Shown piece after piece: positions 1-7,904 of a stretch of 64,000 nt of DNA. Origin of the DNA: an uncultured Pelagibacteraceae bacterium (GTDB lineage: Bacteria; Pseudomonadota; Alphaproteobacteria; Pelagibacterales; Pelagibacteraceae); the NCBI GenBank assembly GCA_902633185.1, contig CACPFN010000003.1:1-64000 (forward strand). Direction: 5' to 3'. Each line of letters begins with the position of its first letter. Position 1 is the stretch's first letter. Position numbers and translations under genes: made by a program. Under the pieces are notes generated by a model. It was not told where the DNA came from, did no database searches, and saw only the letters and a list, made by a program, of their open reading frames with translations.

Positions 1-533
1 GGTTTTGAGAAACCTTGTCCAGTTGGCGTTCCGTCAGGATTTTTTGTTAACCACATCATTTCAGGCTCTGTTCCAACTCTTAACTCTAATCCATGTTTCT
101 TTTTGAATTCATTCATGAAAATTCTAAGGTTACCTCTGCAGTCACTTGTTAAATGACCACCTGGATTTTTTCTTTCTTCTCTGTTTCTAAAACACGTAAC
201 AAAAACTCTTCCAACTCTTTTATCCCAAGGCAATTGAACAAAAGTTTCTGGATCAGGTATTCCCACCAATTCCATAGCTTCTGGACCATAACCAATATAA
301 TTATTATGACGATCTAAAAATAAGTTTGCTGTTGCTCCATAAACCAATTGAAAACCTTTTTCTGCAGTTCTTTCCCAGTGGTCTGCTGGTATTCCTTTTC
401 CAACAACTCTTCCAGTTACTGAAATAAATTGATAATAGATATAAGTAATTCCTAATTCGTTTATTTTTTCTCTAACTTTTTTGACGAGTTTAGCTCTACC
501 TGGTTGGTTTACGTGTTTTTCAAGATCCGTCAT
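1..533 (-). CDS. gmaS: Glutamine synthetase family protein, probable gamma-glutamylmethylamide synthetase (N-terminal part)
   Basis: About 177 residues are visible, starting at an ATG preceded by a strong GGGGGA ribosome site; the rest lies beyond the left edge. The translation has a glutamine-synthetase beta-grasp N-domain (an early V-x-G-R-V-V-x-G-K-G stretch) and the start of the catalytic domain with G-T-E-P-E-M, a typical metal-binding Glu region. GmaS joins glutamate and methylamine using ATP, the first step of the N-methylglutamate pathway. I favour GmaS over a housekeeping GlnA because the upstream genes on the same strand are an amine-type FAD oxidoreductase and a TMAO demethylase. 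A glutamine synthetase paralogue with another amine substrate remains possible, since the catalytic C-terminus cannot be seen. Confidence 0.7.
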   Translation of the reverse strand, partial: MTDLEKHVNQPGRAKLVKKVREKINELGITYIYYQFISVTGRVVGKGIPADHWERTAEKGFQLVYGATANLFLDRHNNYIGYGPEAMELVGIPDPETFVQLPWDKRVGRVFVTCFRNREERKNPGGHLTSDCRGNLRIFMNEFKKKHGLELRVGTEPEMMWLTKNPDGTPTGQGFSK

Positions 534-600
534 TCTTCCCCCTTTGAATTTTCAGATCAAAAAGGTAACTGAAAAAAAAACGTTTGTCTACTTAGATAAA

Positions 601-1929
601 TTAGCTCCAAGGAAACGGACTGTTCGATGTGGGATGAAGTTTTCCTTTTTCATATCTATCGAATCTAAACGGTTTTAATAATTCACTTTCATGACCTAAA
701 ATTTCTTGTGCAACAAGGTGTCCAACACCTATCATTTTATAACCATGATTTGCATCTGCAATCATGTAAACATTTTCAAAAAATCTATCGAATATTGGGA
801 ATGAGTCTGGCGTCAAACAACCCAATCCTCCTGATGGTCCCTTTCTATACAGATGAGATTTACCAACAAAACGTTTCTGAATATGTGCAAGTGCTGAAGT
901 CCACATATCAGAAAATTTATCAGTGGTTTGATATTCTGGAGAATCTATCCCATACGGATCAACATTAACTTCATCAAAATGTTTTTGAACAATGTAAGGT
1001 GATGTTCCACCTTGAACTCCCAATCCTTCAATATCAGGTTTATAATAAATACCCCATAAGTCTTCTGTAATTATTTTACCATCTTTATCAGAATAAAGCG
1101 GTGCATCTGTATCAACATGAATTACTGGAGGCGCTTTACCTTCATTAGTTTTTAAATAATCTGCATCTACACCTAATACACCTTCTTGTAAAAACCAGTA
1201 CTTCCACATTTCAACTTCATGCATTTTTCCATTTTTAGCATCTTTTATGTTAGTAGTTTTTGGCAACTCCAACATATTCCAAAAATCTCTTACCCATGGT
1301 CCTGCTCCAATAACTACCTGATCACAATCAATTGTACCTTTGTCTGTAACTACGCCAGTAATTGCATTGCTGTTGCTCCCTCTTTTAAAACCTGTAACCT
1401 TTACTCCTTTATGAATGTTTACACCGTTTGAATTTGCTTTTTTCTCTAGTGCTTTAATTGAGTCCTTATTAAATGCATATCCACCTTTTTTTTCATGCAA
1501 GACTGATGTAATACCTTTTGCTTGCCAATCACTAAAAATTCCTTGCATATATTTCATGCAATCTTTTTCACCTTCTATAAATTGTGATTCATATCCAATA
1601 GCTTTTTGTTGTTCATAAATACTTGCAACATCTTTATGCATTACTTCCGGAGAAATTTGCATATAGCCAACAGCATTATATTTAAATGCCTCTGGATCAC
1701 TTTCCCAAACACTAACTGAATGAGCCATTAATTCTCTCATTGCTGGTTGAAAATAATTATTTCTAACAACTCCACATGCAATTCCACTTGCACCTGCAGC
1801 AGTGTCTTTTTTTTCTAGGACAACTACATCATTTGGATTTTTATATTTTTCGGAAAGTTTCCAAGCAGTACTTAACCCGTGAATTCCTCCACCAATTATT
1901 ACAACTTTTGCTTTTGTCGGTAACGACAT
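601..1929 (-). CDS. FAD-dependent amine oxidoreductase (DAO / sarcosine oxidase beta-like)
   Basis: 442 residues. The N-terminus has a dinucleotide-binding G-G-G-I-H-G motif at about residues 13-18 and a VVLEKKD beta2 end, as in the DAO/SoxB family. A T-P-D-S-F-P-I-F-D stretch and a G-H-G-Y-K-M-I-G-like segment near the C-terminus are the usual FAD-closing motifs. It probably oxidises a secondary or N-methylated amine. It lies 67 bases upstream of the glutamine-synthetase gene and downstream of the MarR-like and tdm genes on the same strand, so a role in methylamine breakdown is likely. It is longer than SoxB (418 residues here) and has no SoxDAG partners beside it, so I do not call it MgdA. 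The exact substrate is unknown. Confidence 0.75.
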   Translation of the reverse strand: MSLPTKAKVVIIGGGIHGLSTAWKLSEKYKNPNDVVVLEKKDTAAGASGIACGVVRNNYFQPAMRELMAHSVSVWESDPEAFKYNAVGYMQISPEVMHKDVASIYEQQKAIGYESQFIEGEKDCMKYMQGIFSDWQAKGITSVLHEKKGGYAFNKDSIKALEKKANSNGVNIHKGVKVTGFKRGSNSNAITGVVTDKGTIDCDQVVIGAGPWVRDFWNMLELPKTTNIKDAKNGKMHEVEMWKYWFLQEGVLGVDADYLKTNEGKAPPVIHVDTDAPLYSDKDGKIITEDLWGIYYKPDIEGLGVQGGTSPYIVQKHFDEVNVDPYGIDSPEYQTTDKFSDMWTSALAHIQKRFVGKSHLYRKGPSGGLGCLTPDSFPIFDRFFENVYMIADANHGYKMIGVGHLVAQEILGHESELLKPFRFDRYEKGKLHPTSNSPFPWS

Positions 1930-2018
1930 GAACGAACTTTAAATTTTTAGCAAAGGAAAGAATATAATAATTTTTATATATAATTTATATAAATTCTAAA
2001 TATTTATTAGATTTTTAA

Positions 2019-2369
2019 TTAAAAACTCAAATTTTTGAGAGTTTTCAAATATTCGTTAAATTCATTAACAAAATTCTGTGTGGGTAAAACGTACTTTTTT
2101 CTATGGTCATTTCCGGTTTTCTCGAGGTAAAAAAATTCTTTATCACAAGCTTCTTTGATCATGAGTGCAGATTTGGGTCTAGAGGTTTTGAAAAGTCTAG
2201 TCTTAAGTTCTTCGACAGATAAGTTTTCATTTAATTTATAGGAATTCATCACAATCAACATCATGTGATAATGTGAAGGAGACTTTCTGAAAAAGTAATT
2301 ACTGGATGTATGGGACAGTTTCATTTGATCTTCCCAAAATTCCAGTAAATCCTTTGATGATTTTGACAT
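2019..2369 (-). CDS. Small winged-helix (MarR-like) protein
   Basis: 116 residues. A central helical stretch is followed by a helix-turn-helix-like segment (about residues 50-78) and a wing-like D-H-R-K-K-Y-V-L-P-T motif, the arrangement seen at the DNA-binding wing of MarR-type regulators. The start codon overlaps the stop of tdm by one base (TAATG), so the two are translationally coupled. The position between tdm and an amine oxidoreductase suggests a regulator of methylated-amine catabolism, perhaps binding the 4741-4754 palindrome. Both the family and the role are inferred from short motifs; no catalytic signature is seen. Confidence 0.6.
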   Translation of the reverse strand: MSKSSKDLLEFWEDQMKLSHTSSNYFFRKSPSHYHMMLIVMNSYKLNENLSVEELKTRLFKTSRPKSALMIKEACDKEFFYLEKTGNDHRKKYVLPTQNFVNEFNEYLKTLKNLSF

Positions 2370-4708
2370 TAAGATTTTACACGTGTTTTTTGAGGATCGT
2401 AATGCGGGAAACCAACAATTTTAGCAGGTATTCTTTTTTGATGTCCATCAATTTTACCAACTTCAACGTTCATACCTATTTCTGAATGACCTACATCAAT
2501 TCTGCACAAAGCAATATTTTTATTCAAAGTAGGAGATAGACATCCGCTTGTAACTACGCCAACTTGGGATCTTCCAATGTGAACGCAATCACCGTGATTA
2601 GCTTTTTCTTTGCCTACAAGTTCTAATCCAACTAATTTCTTTTGCGGATTTTCTTTTCTCTTTATTAATGCTTCTTTACCAATGAAATCTGCTGTTTTTG
2701 TTTTTAAAGGAACCGTAAATCCAACACCAGCTTCAAAAGGGTCAACTTGGCCGTCAAATTCATTACCAAATAATATTAGTCCAGCTTCAATTCTTAATAA
2801 ATCTAATGCTCCAAAACCGGCAGGTATTAATCCTTCATCTTTACCAGCTTCCATAAGCACATCCCAAACCGCTGGTGCATCAGAAGGATGACACCATATT
2901 TCATATCCTAACTCGCCTGTATATCCAGTTCTAGAAACCATTAATGGAATTCCGCTAAGCTTTTTTACTCTGCAGATTGTAAACCTAAACCATTGCAATT
3001 CTGAAATAGAAGGTTGTGTTGGTGGAGTAAAAATAAACTTTTCTAAAATTTTTCTACTATTTGGTCCTTGTAGAGAAATATTATTTATTTGATCGGTAGA
3101 GTTCTTAACTAAAACATTAAATTTTTTCTTTTTTGCCTGTTCTTTTAACCATTCACCTGCGTATTCATCACCACATACCCATCTAAATCCATGATCACTC
3201 ATTTTTAACAATGTTCCATCATCAAACATAGAACCATTTTCATAACACATCGAAGAATAAACAATTTGTCCAACTGACAATTTTTTAACATTTCTAGTTA
3301 AAGTATAGTTCATTAATTCTTCCGCATCTGGACCTAATATTTCAAATTTTCTTAAAGAAGATAAATCAATTAAAACTGCTTTTTCTCTACACGCTGTATA
3401 TTCATTTACTACTCCGTGTTTAGTGTAATCATTGGGCAGCCAATATCCTCTAGCATCAACAAAGTTTCTTGTTAACTTAGAAGTTCTCTCATGAAATCCT
3501 GTGTTTTTTGTTAGTTTTAATTCTGAGTCTGGTTTCATTCTAAATGCAAAAGATTTTGTAAATTCTCTTTTTTTTTCATAAGTTCTAACAAAAATATCTG
3601 TAGGGTTCCATGAATTACATGGATCTATATCACTTGGACAGGCTGAGGTACCGCAGGTTAAATCTTTTAAAGCTCTTAATATTACATAATCTCCAGGTCT
3701 AGCAAATGATTCATCAGAAAGCACAGTATTTAAACCTCCTGCCGAAGTATTAAAAAATAAATTTATAGCGTGCCATCCTTTTTGTCTATTAACGCCAAAA
3801 TTTTCCATAGCACCACTTAAATTATCTGAACAATTTGGATGCCCAAAATAACCAGCATCTTCGTAATACTTTGATGTACAAGCAAGATTAAAAGTATCAT
3901 GTCTTCCAACAGTATCTCTTATCACCTCTACTAAAGGTTCATGATCTGTATCATAAAATTTTGAATATAATCCTGGTCCTGGAAAAGTATTACCCATAAA
4001 GGTCCTGGTTGTTTGCCAATCTAAACCTTTTTCAATACCTTTACCTAATTTAGCTGTATCAAAAGCAACGAAATCTGAACATTGTCTACCAGTTGGACAA
4101 ATTATTTGAATATAATCTCCTTCTTTAACTTCAAAAGAAATCGCTGATTGTTTTGCAATATTTTTTTCGTCTAGAGGATCAAAAATTGGATCTGGAATTA
4201 TTCTATGTTCTTTATAGTCAACAATATTATTTCTTTTGATAAATAAAGTTAATTCTGTAGGAGGATTTTGTTCATGAACCAACATATCATTACCAGGTGC
4301 AGAAAAAATGCAATAACATTTATCTTTTGAACTTATTTTAATTTTTTCTCCCGGTGGAGTGTCTTTATCAAAAAGGATTGAAGATTTAGATTTTGCAATT
4401 TTAAGATTTCTTTTTTCTAATTGGCGCAAAGCAATTTTCGAACTTTCTTCATTTCTATTTAAAATTTTAATTATATCATTTTCTGATTTAGAAGATTTTA
4501 AATTTAAAATTGATGGATCTGAATTTCCATCAGAATTAAAAACAACTATTTCACAAATTTGATTTCCTTCATTATTAATAATTTCAATTTCATCATCCGG
4601 AAAAACCTGAACTCCTGTTAATCCACCGCCATTAATTACATATCTTTCAACCCCAGGTGGCAAAACGTTTAAACCAGGTTCATTTATTCTTAAATTTTCT
4701 TCTAACAT
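2369..4708 (-). CDS. tdm: TMAO demethylase (DUF1989-GcvT fusion)
   Basis: 779 residues in two parts. Residues of about 30-390 form a DUF1989-type domain with Cys-rich motifs (C-P-T-G-R-Q-C, C-G-T-S-A-C-P) expected to hold the Zn site. Residues of about 400-779 form a GcvT/aminomethyltransferase folate-binding domain (S-R-T-G-Y-T-G-E-L-G-Y-E, then a GCV_T_C domain). This domain order and length match trimethylamine N-oxide demethylase, which converts TMAO to dimethylamine and formaldehyde, with THF available to capture the C1 unit. The gene is divergent from a betaine-type ABC transporter and near a GmaS candidate. Assignment rests on architecture plus context; another DUF1989-GcvT demethylase with a different substrate is the alternative. 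Confidence 0.85.
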   Translation of the reverse strand: MLEENLRINEPGLNVLPPGVERYVINGGGLTGVQVFPDDEIEIINNEGNQICEIVVFNSDGNSDPSILNLKSSKSENDIIKILNRNEESSKIALRQLEKRNLKIAKSKSSILFDKDTPPGEKIKISSKDKCYCIFSAPGNDMLVHEQNPPTELTLFIKRNNIVDYKEHRIIPDPIFDPLDEKNIAKQSAISFEVKEGDYIQIICPTGRQCSDFVAFDTAKLGKGIEKGLDWQTTRTFMGNTFPGPGLYSKFYDTDHEPLVEVIRDTVGRHDTFNLACTSKYYEDAGYFGHPNCSDNLSGAMENFGVNRQKGWHAINLFFNTSAGGLNTVLSDESFARPGDYVILRALKDLTCGTSACPSDIDPCNSWNPTDIFVRTYEKKREFTKSFAFRMKPDSELKLTKNTGFHERTSKLTRNFVDARGYWLPNDYTKHGVVNEYTACREKAVLIDLSSLRKFEILGPDAEELMNYTLTRNVKKLSVGQIVYSSMCYENGSMFDDGTLLKMSDHGFRWVCGDEYAGEWLKEQAKKKKFNVLVKNSTDQINNISLQGPNSRKILEKFIFTPPTQPSISELQWFRFTICRVKKLSGIPLMVSRTGYTGELGYEIWCHPSDAPAVWDVLMEAGKDEGLIPAGFGALDLLRIEAGLILFGNEFDGQVDPFEAGVGFTVPLKTKTADFIGKEALIKRKENPQKKLVGLELVGKEKANHGDCVHIGRSQVGVVTSGCLSPTLNKNIALCRIDVGHSEIGMNVEVGKIDGHQKRIPAKIVGFPHYDPQKTRVKS

Positions 4709-4740
4709 TTTAAATCAATGATTACTTATGTTTAAGAATA

Positions 4741-4754
4741 AATCAGTACTGATT
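4741..4754. promoter_or_regulatory. Palindrome between tdm and tmoX, candidate operator
   Basis: AATCAGTACTGATT is a perfect 14-base palindrome in the 141-base divergent region, 33 bases before the tdm start and about 95 bases before the tmoX start. It is the only sizeable perfect palindrome noticed in this gap. A shared operator for both directions is an inference. Confidence 0.45.
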
Positions 4755-4787
4755 AATTGTATATATAAATTTTAGCACCAACTTTTG

Positions 4788-4816
4788 TTGACTGTGAGAT
4801 TAAATTTAAGGATACT
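4788..4816 (+). promoter_or_regulatory. Predicted sigma70-type promoter of tmoX
   Basis: TTGACT at 4788-4793 and GATACT at 4811-4816 are 17 bases apart, giving good -35 and weaker -10 matches. Transcription would begin near 4823, leaving a short leader that ends in the AGAGGAG ribosome site before the ATG at 4850. Confidence 0.5.
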
Positions 4817-4849
4817 TACTTACTTAATATATTAAGAGAGGAGAAATAA

Positions 4850-5794
4850 ATGAAGAAAATACTATCTTTACTCTCAGCTATAGTAATTACTGTAGTAAGC
4901 TTTGCAGGAATATCTAACGCTGACAGTAAAAAACCCATAGTGATCCCAACTCATAACTGGTCAAGTCAAATTGTTATGGCCTATGTTATTGGTGGAATCT
5001 TTGAAAGCATGGGTAACAATGTTAAATATGTAAATGCTGACTCTCAAGCGGTTTACGAGTCAATTAGAATTGGTGATGTAACTATATCTCATGAGGTATG
5101 GGAATCTGCTTTCGGTAAGTCATTTACAACAGCTTTAGACAAAGGTGGTTTGTTAGACTGGGGTGATCATGAAGCAAGAACTCTTGAGGATATGGGATAT
5201 CCAAACTGGGTTGTTGAAAAAGGTCTATGTCCAGGTCTACCAGATTGGACAGCTCTAAAAAATCCAGACTGTGCAAAAAACTTTACAACACCTGACTCTC
5301 CAGATGGAAAAGGAAGAATGTTGGAAGGACCACAAACTTGGCATGGTGACTTAATCCCTCAAAGGATTGATGCTCTAGGCTTAGGAGATTTATGGTGGGT
5401 TAAGTTTGCTGGAGGTGCTGATGCACTTTGGGCAGAATTAGCAGCTGCTGAAAAAGAAGGAAGAGGAACTATAATTTTCAACTGGACACCAAACTTTACT
5501 GATGGTGCTGGTTTTACATTTATCGACTTCCCTCCATACACAGCTGGTTGCAGACCAGCAGATGGTGGTGACGGAAAATGTGGTTCTCCGGATGGTTATT
5601 TGAAAAAAGCAGTACACGAAGATTTTCCAAAAACTCATCCAGATGCAGCAGCAGCGTTCAAAAAATTGTCATTCTCAACAAGTCAAATTGGTGCAATGGC
5701 AGCTTTAGTAGACGTTGACAAAATGACTCACGAAGATGCAGCTAAAAAATGGTTAGCTGATAACGAGTCAACTTGGAAAGCTTTCCTTAAATAA
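4850..5794 (+). CDS. tmoX: Betaine-type ABC substrate-binding protein, probable TMAO-binding TmoX
   Basis: 314 residues with a cleavable signal peptide (Lys-rich start, hydrophobic core, cleavage after about S-N-A at residue 24). The body is OpuAC/ProX-type: an N-terminal lobe with W-S-S-Q-I-V and a Trp-rich C-terminal lobe that can form the aromatic cage used for quaternary amines. The gene has a strong AGAGGAG ribosome site and is followed by an intrinsic terminator. Divergence from tdm and the downstream OpuA-type ATPase and permease argue that TMAO is the ligand, as for TmoX of marine roseobacters. Glycine betaine, choline or DMSP binding cannot be excluded from sequence alone. Confidence 0.75.
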   Translation: MKKILSLLSAIVITVVSFAGISNADSKKPIVIPTHNWSSQIVMAYVIGGIFESMGNNVKYVNADSQAVYESIRIGDVTISHEVWESAFGKSFTTALDKGGLLDWGDHEARTLEDMGYPNWVVEKGLCPGLPDWTALKNPDCAKNFTTPDSPDGKGRMLEGPQTWHGDLIPQRIDALGLGDLWWVKFAGGADALWAELAAAEKEGRGTIIFNWTPNFTDGAGFTFIDFPPYTAGCRPADGGDGKCGSPDGYLKKAVHEDFPKTHPDAAAAFKKLSFSTSQIGAMAALVDVDKMTHEDAAKKWLADNESTWKAFLK

Positions 5795-5818
5795 GGATAA
5801 AAGTTAAAAAATTAAGAT

Positions 5819-5852
5819 CTCCCCCAATTCTGTTGGGGGGGATTTTTTTTTA
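5819..5852 (+). terminator. Intrinsic terminator after tmoX
   Basis: TCCCCCAA and TTGGGGGG form a G+C-rich stem around a TTCTG loop, followed directly by nine T residues. This stands out strongly against the AT-rich background. It should limit read-through from the abundant binding-protein transcript into the next genes. Confidence 0.9.
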
Positions 5853-5876
5853 TAAAGATTTGTGTAAAATATATTT

Positions 5877-6254
5877 ATGAGAAAATATCTTTTTTACTTT
5901 TTTTTAAGTTTATTAATAAGCTCATCAGTTTTTGCTCGAAGCACCGGATGTAAAGAAGGTAACTGTGAAAATGGATATGGAAAATGGGTTTATACAGATA
6001 AAACTACTTATGAAGGTGAGTGGGTAGGAACAAAAAAAAATGGCAAAGGTGTAGAAACATGGCCAAACGGATATATCTATAAAGGTGAGTTTAAAAACAG
6101 TGTTTGGAGTGGAGTTGGAACTTTAACTTTCCCAGATGGTTCTACTTATGAAGGAGAGTGGGCTAATGGTTTTATGAATGGCAAAGGAACATTTACTTGG
6201 GCTAATGGCGACCAAAAAGTAGGAATTTGGAAAAACGGTAAATTACAAGATTAA
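5877..6254 (+). CDS. Exported MORN-repeat protein
   Basis: 125 residues with an N-terminal signal peptide (about residues 1-20, ending near V-F-A). The mature part is made of about four MORN repeats with the usual Y-x-G-E-W / G-x-G pattern (Y-E-G-E-W, Y-K-G-E-F, Y-E-G-E-W, then a degenerate copy). MORN repeats form beta-hairpins used in protein or lipid contacts and have no catalytic meaning by themselves. It lies between the TMAO binding-protein gene and its ATPase gene and overlaps the next gene by one base (TAATG). Function unknown; an envelope role is likely from the signal peptide. Confidence 0.8.
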   Translation: MRKYLFYFFLSLLISSSVFARSTGCKEGNCENGYGKWVYTDKTTYEGEWVGTKKNGKGVETWPNGYIYKGEFKNSVWSGVGTLTFPDGSTYEGEWANGFMNGKGTFTWANGDQKVGIWKNGKLQD

Positions 6255-6805
6255 TGTCGAACGGAACTTCATTTAATAAATTAAAAGGATTACCCGAGAA
6301 CCTAAAACAATTTATAGGACTAATAATTTTAACAATAGTCATAATTTCTTCTTTTGCTATTTTAAATAATATATTTAGCGAGGGTGATGAATTAGTTAGG
6401 AAAATGAAATTGGAAGAAGAGAGAATTGCAAAAGAGAGAAAACTAAGTGCATTAATTTCAAAACTTCCCTCGGGTATATTAGTAACTTTTGATGGTACTG
6501 ATCATTATAAATTATCAGATGAATTGTATGAGGGAGTGTGTAATGCCACAAAGCTTATCCCCCAAAGAGCAATAATGGGTGCAAATTTCTTAAATTTTAG
6601 AGCACACGAAATTTATACTATTAACGGAAATAAAATTGATGAAACATTTGTTGAATGGGATGCTGAAAAAAAGAAATGTTTTGCAGGTTTTACAGTTAGT
6701 GGAAATAACGTAGGAGTAGACGAAACAATTAAAGTAAGCGGTGAAGCCTTAAGTTTTTTAAGTACTGGAATTGATACAAGGGTTTATTTTATTAAAAATT
6801 TTTAA
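6254..6805 (+). CDS. Membrane-anchored protein of unknown function
   Basis: 183 residues. One hydrophobic segment (about residues 21-41) is followed by a charged, probably coiled-coil stretch (about 45-66) and a soluble domain of about 110 residues with two Cys. The start overlaps the MORN gene stop by one base, so the two are almost certainly co-expressed. No family was recognised. The topology suggests a single-pass anchor with the C-terminal domain outside the cytoplasm, and it may work with the MORN protein. Confidence 0.65.
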   Translation: MSNGTSFNKLKGLPENLKQFIGLIILTIVIISSFAILNNIFSEGDELVRKMKLEEERIAKERKLSALISKLPSGILVTFDGTDHYKLSDELYEGVCNATKLIPQRAIMGANFLNFRAHEIYTINGNKIDETFVEWDAEKKKCFAGFTVSGNNVGVDETIKVSGEALSFLSTGIDTRVYFIKNF

Positions 6806-6869
6806 TGGAAATAAGCTTCAATTATATTGATTTTAATTTAATTAATTTTCGTATACTTTTATAAGAATT

Positions 6870-7901
6870 ATGTCTGAAGCAGTAATCAAATGCGAAGCAG
6901 TTTATAAAATTTTTGGTGAAAACGCCAAAAAGATGCTTCAAGATTCAAATGGTAATGTTGATGCTAAAACATTTCAAGAAAATGGTTGTATAGTAGGTGT
7001 TAACAATGCCTCTTTTGAAGTGGCAAAAGGAGAGATGCTTGTTGTAATGGGCTTATCTGGATCTGGTAAGTCAACTTTACTAAGGTGTATATCAAGATTA
7101 ACAGATGCAACAGGTGGAAAAATTTTCATTGAAGGTCAAGATTTATTAAATTTAAATAATAAAGAGTTAATTGAGCTTAGAAGAAACAAAATGGGAATGG
7201 TTTTCCAAAGCTTTGCTCTTCTTCCACACAAAACCGTTGTAGAAAATATAGCTTTTCCTCTTCAAATCAAAGGTATCAAAACTGAGGAGAGCATTAATAA
7301 AGCAATGGAGATGGTTAAATTAGTTGGACTTGATGGAAGAGAAAATTATTTTCCAAGAGAACTTTCAGGTGGACAACAACAAAGAGTGGGTATTGCAAGA
7401 TCTCTAGCAGTTGAACCTGATATATGGTTTTTAGATGAACCTTTTTCTGCTTTAGATCCTTTAATTAGAAAAGAAATGCAAGATGAATTTTTAAGACTTC
7501 AAGAAAAATTACAAAAAACAATTATGTTTATTACTCATGATTTTGATGAGGCATTAAAACTTGCTGATCGAATTGCAATTATGAAAGATGGTATAATTGA
7601 ACAACTAGATACACCTGCAAATATAGTTTTAAACCCAGCCACAGAATATGTAAGAAAATTTACTGAAGAAGTACCTAGAGAAAAAGTTTTATTAATTGAA
7701 GATGTAATGGATGAATCTATATCTAATAATTTAGGTGATGTTAAAGTTTCAAAAGATGAAATCATAGAAAATGTTGCAGAAAAAATATTAACGCAAGAAA
7801 AATCTGTAGCAGTTATAGATGAAAATAATAAAACCGTTGGGTCAATCAACCCGACAAAAATAATAAATACTGTCTTTGGCGGAAGAAAGAACGGAAAATA
7901 A
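6870..7901 (+). CDS. tmoV: OpuAA/ProV-type ABC transporter ATP-binding protein, probable TmoV
   Basis: 343 residues. Walker A G-L-S-G-S-G-K-S-T is at residues 61-69, followed by a Q-loop (V-F-Q-S-F-A), signature L-S-G-G-Q-Q-Q-R and Walker B F-L-D-E-P, all intact. The 60-residue N-terminal part and the CBS-like C-terminal tail are typical of glycine betaine/proline-type importers. It energises the permease encoded 3 bases downstream. The partner binding protein is probably the one at 4850, separated by the MORN pair. Ligand assignment (TMAO) follows from context. Confidence 0.8.
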   Translation: MSEAVIKCEAVYKIFGENAKKMLQDSNGNVDAKTFQENGCIVGVNNASFEVAKGEMLVVMGLSGSGKSTLLRCISRLTDATGGKIFIEGQDLLNLNNKELIELRRNKMGMVFQSFALLPHKTVVENIAFPLQIKGIKTEESINKAMEMVKLVGLDGRENYFPRELSGGQQQRVGIARSLAVEPDIWFLDEPFSALDPLIRKEMQDEFLRLQEKLQKTIMFITHDFDEALKLADRIAIMKDGIIEQLDTPANIVLNPATEYVRKFTEEVPREKVLLIEDVMDESISNNLGDVKVSKDEIIENVAEKILTQEKSVAVIDENNKTVGSINPTKIINTVFGGRKNGK

Positions 7902-7904
7902 ATT

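Noticed and set aside
549..580. Possible hairpin upstream of the gmaS candidate
   Set aside because: Only a seven-base stem with a 13-base AT-rich loop; not distinguishable from background in this genome.
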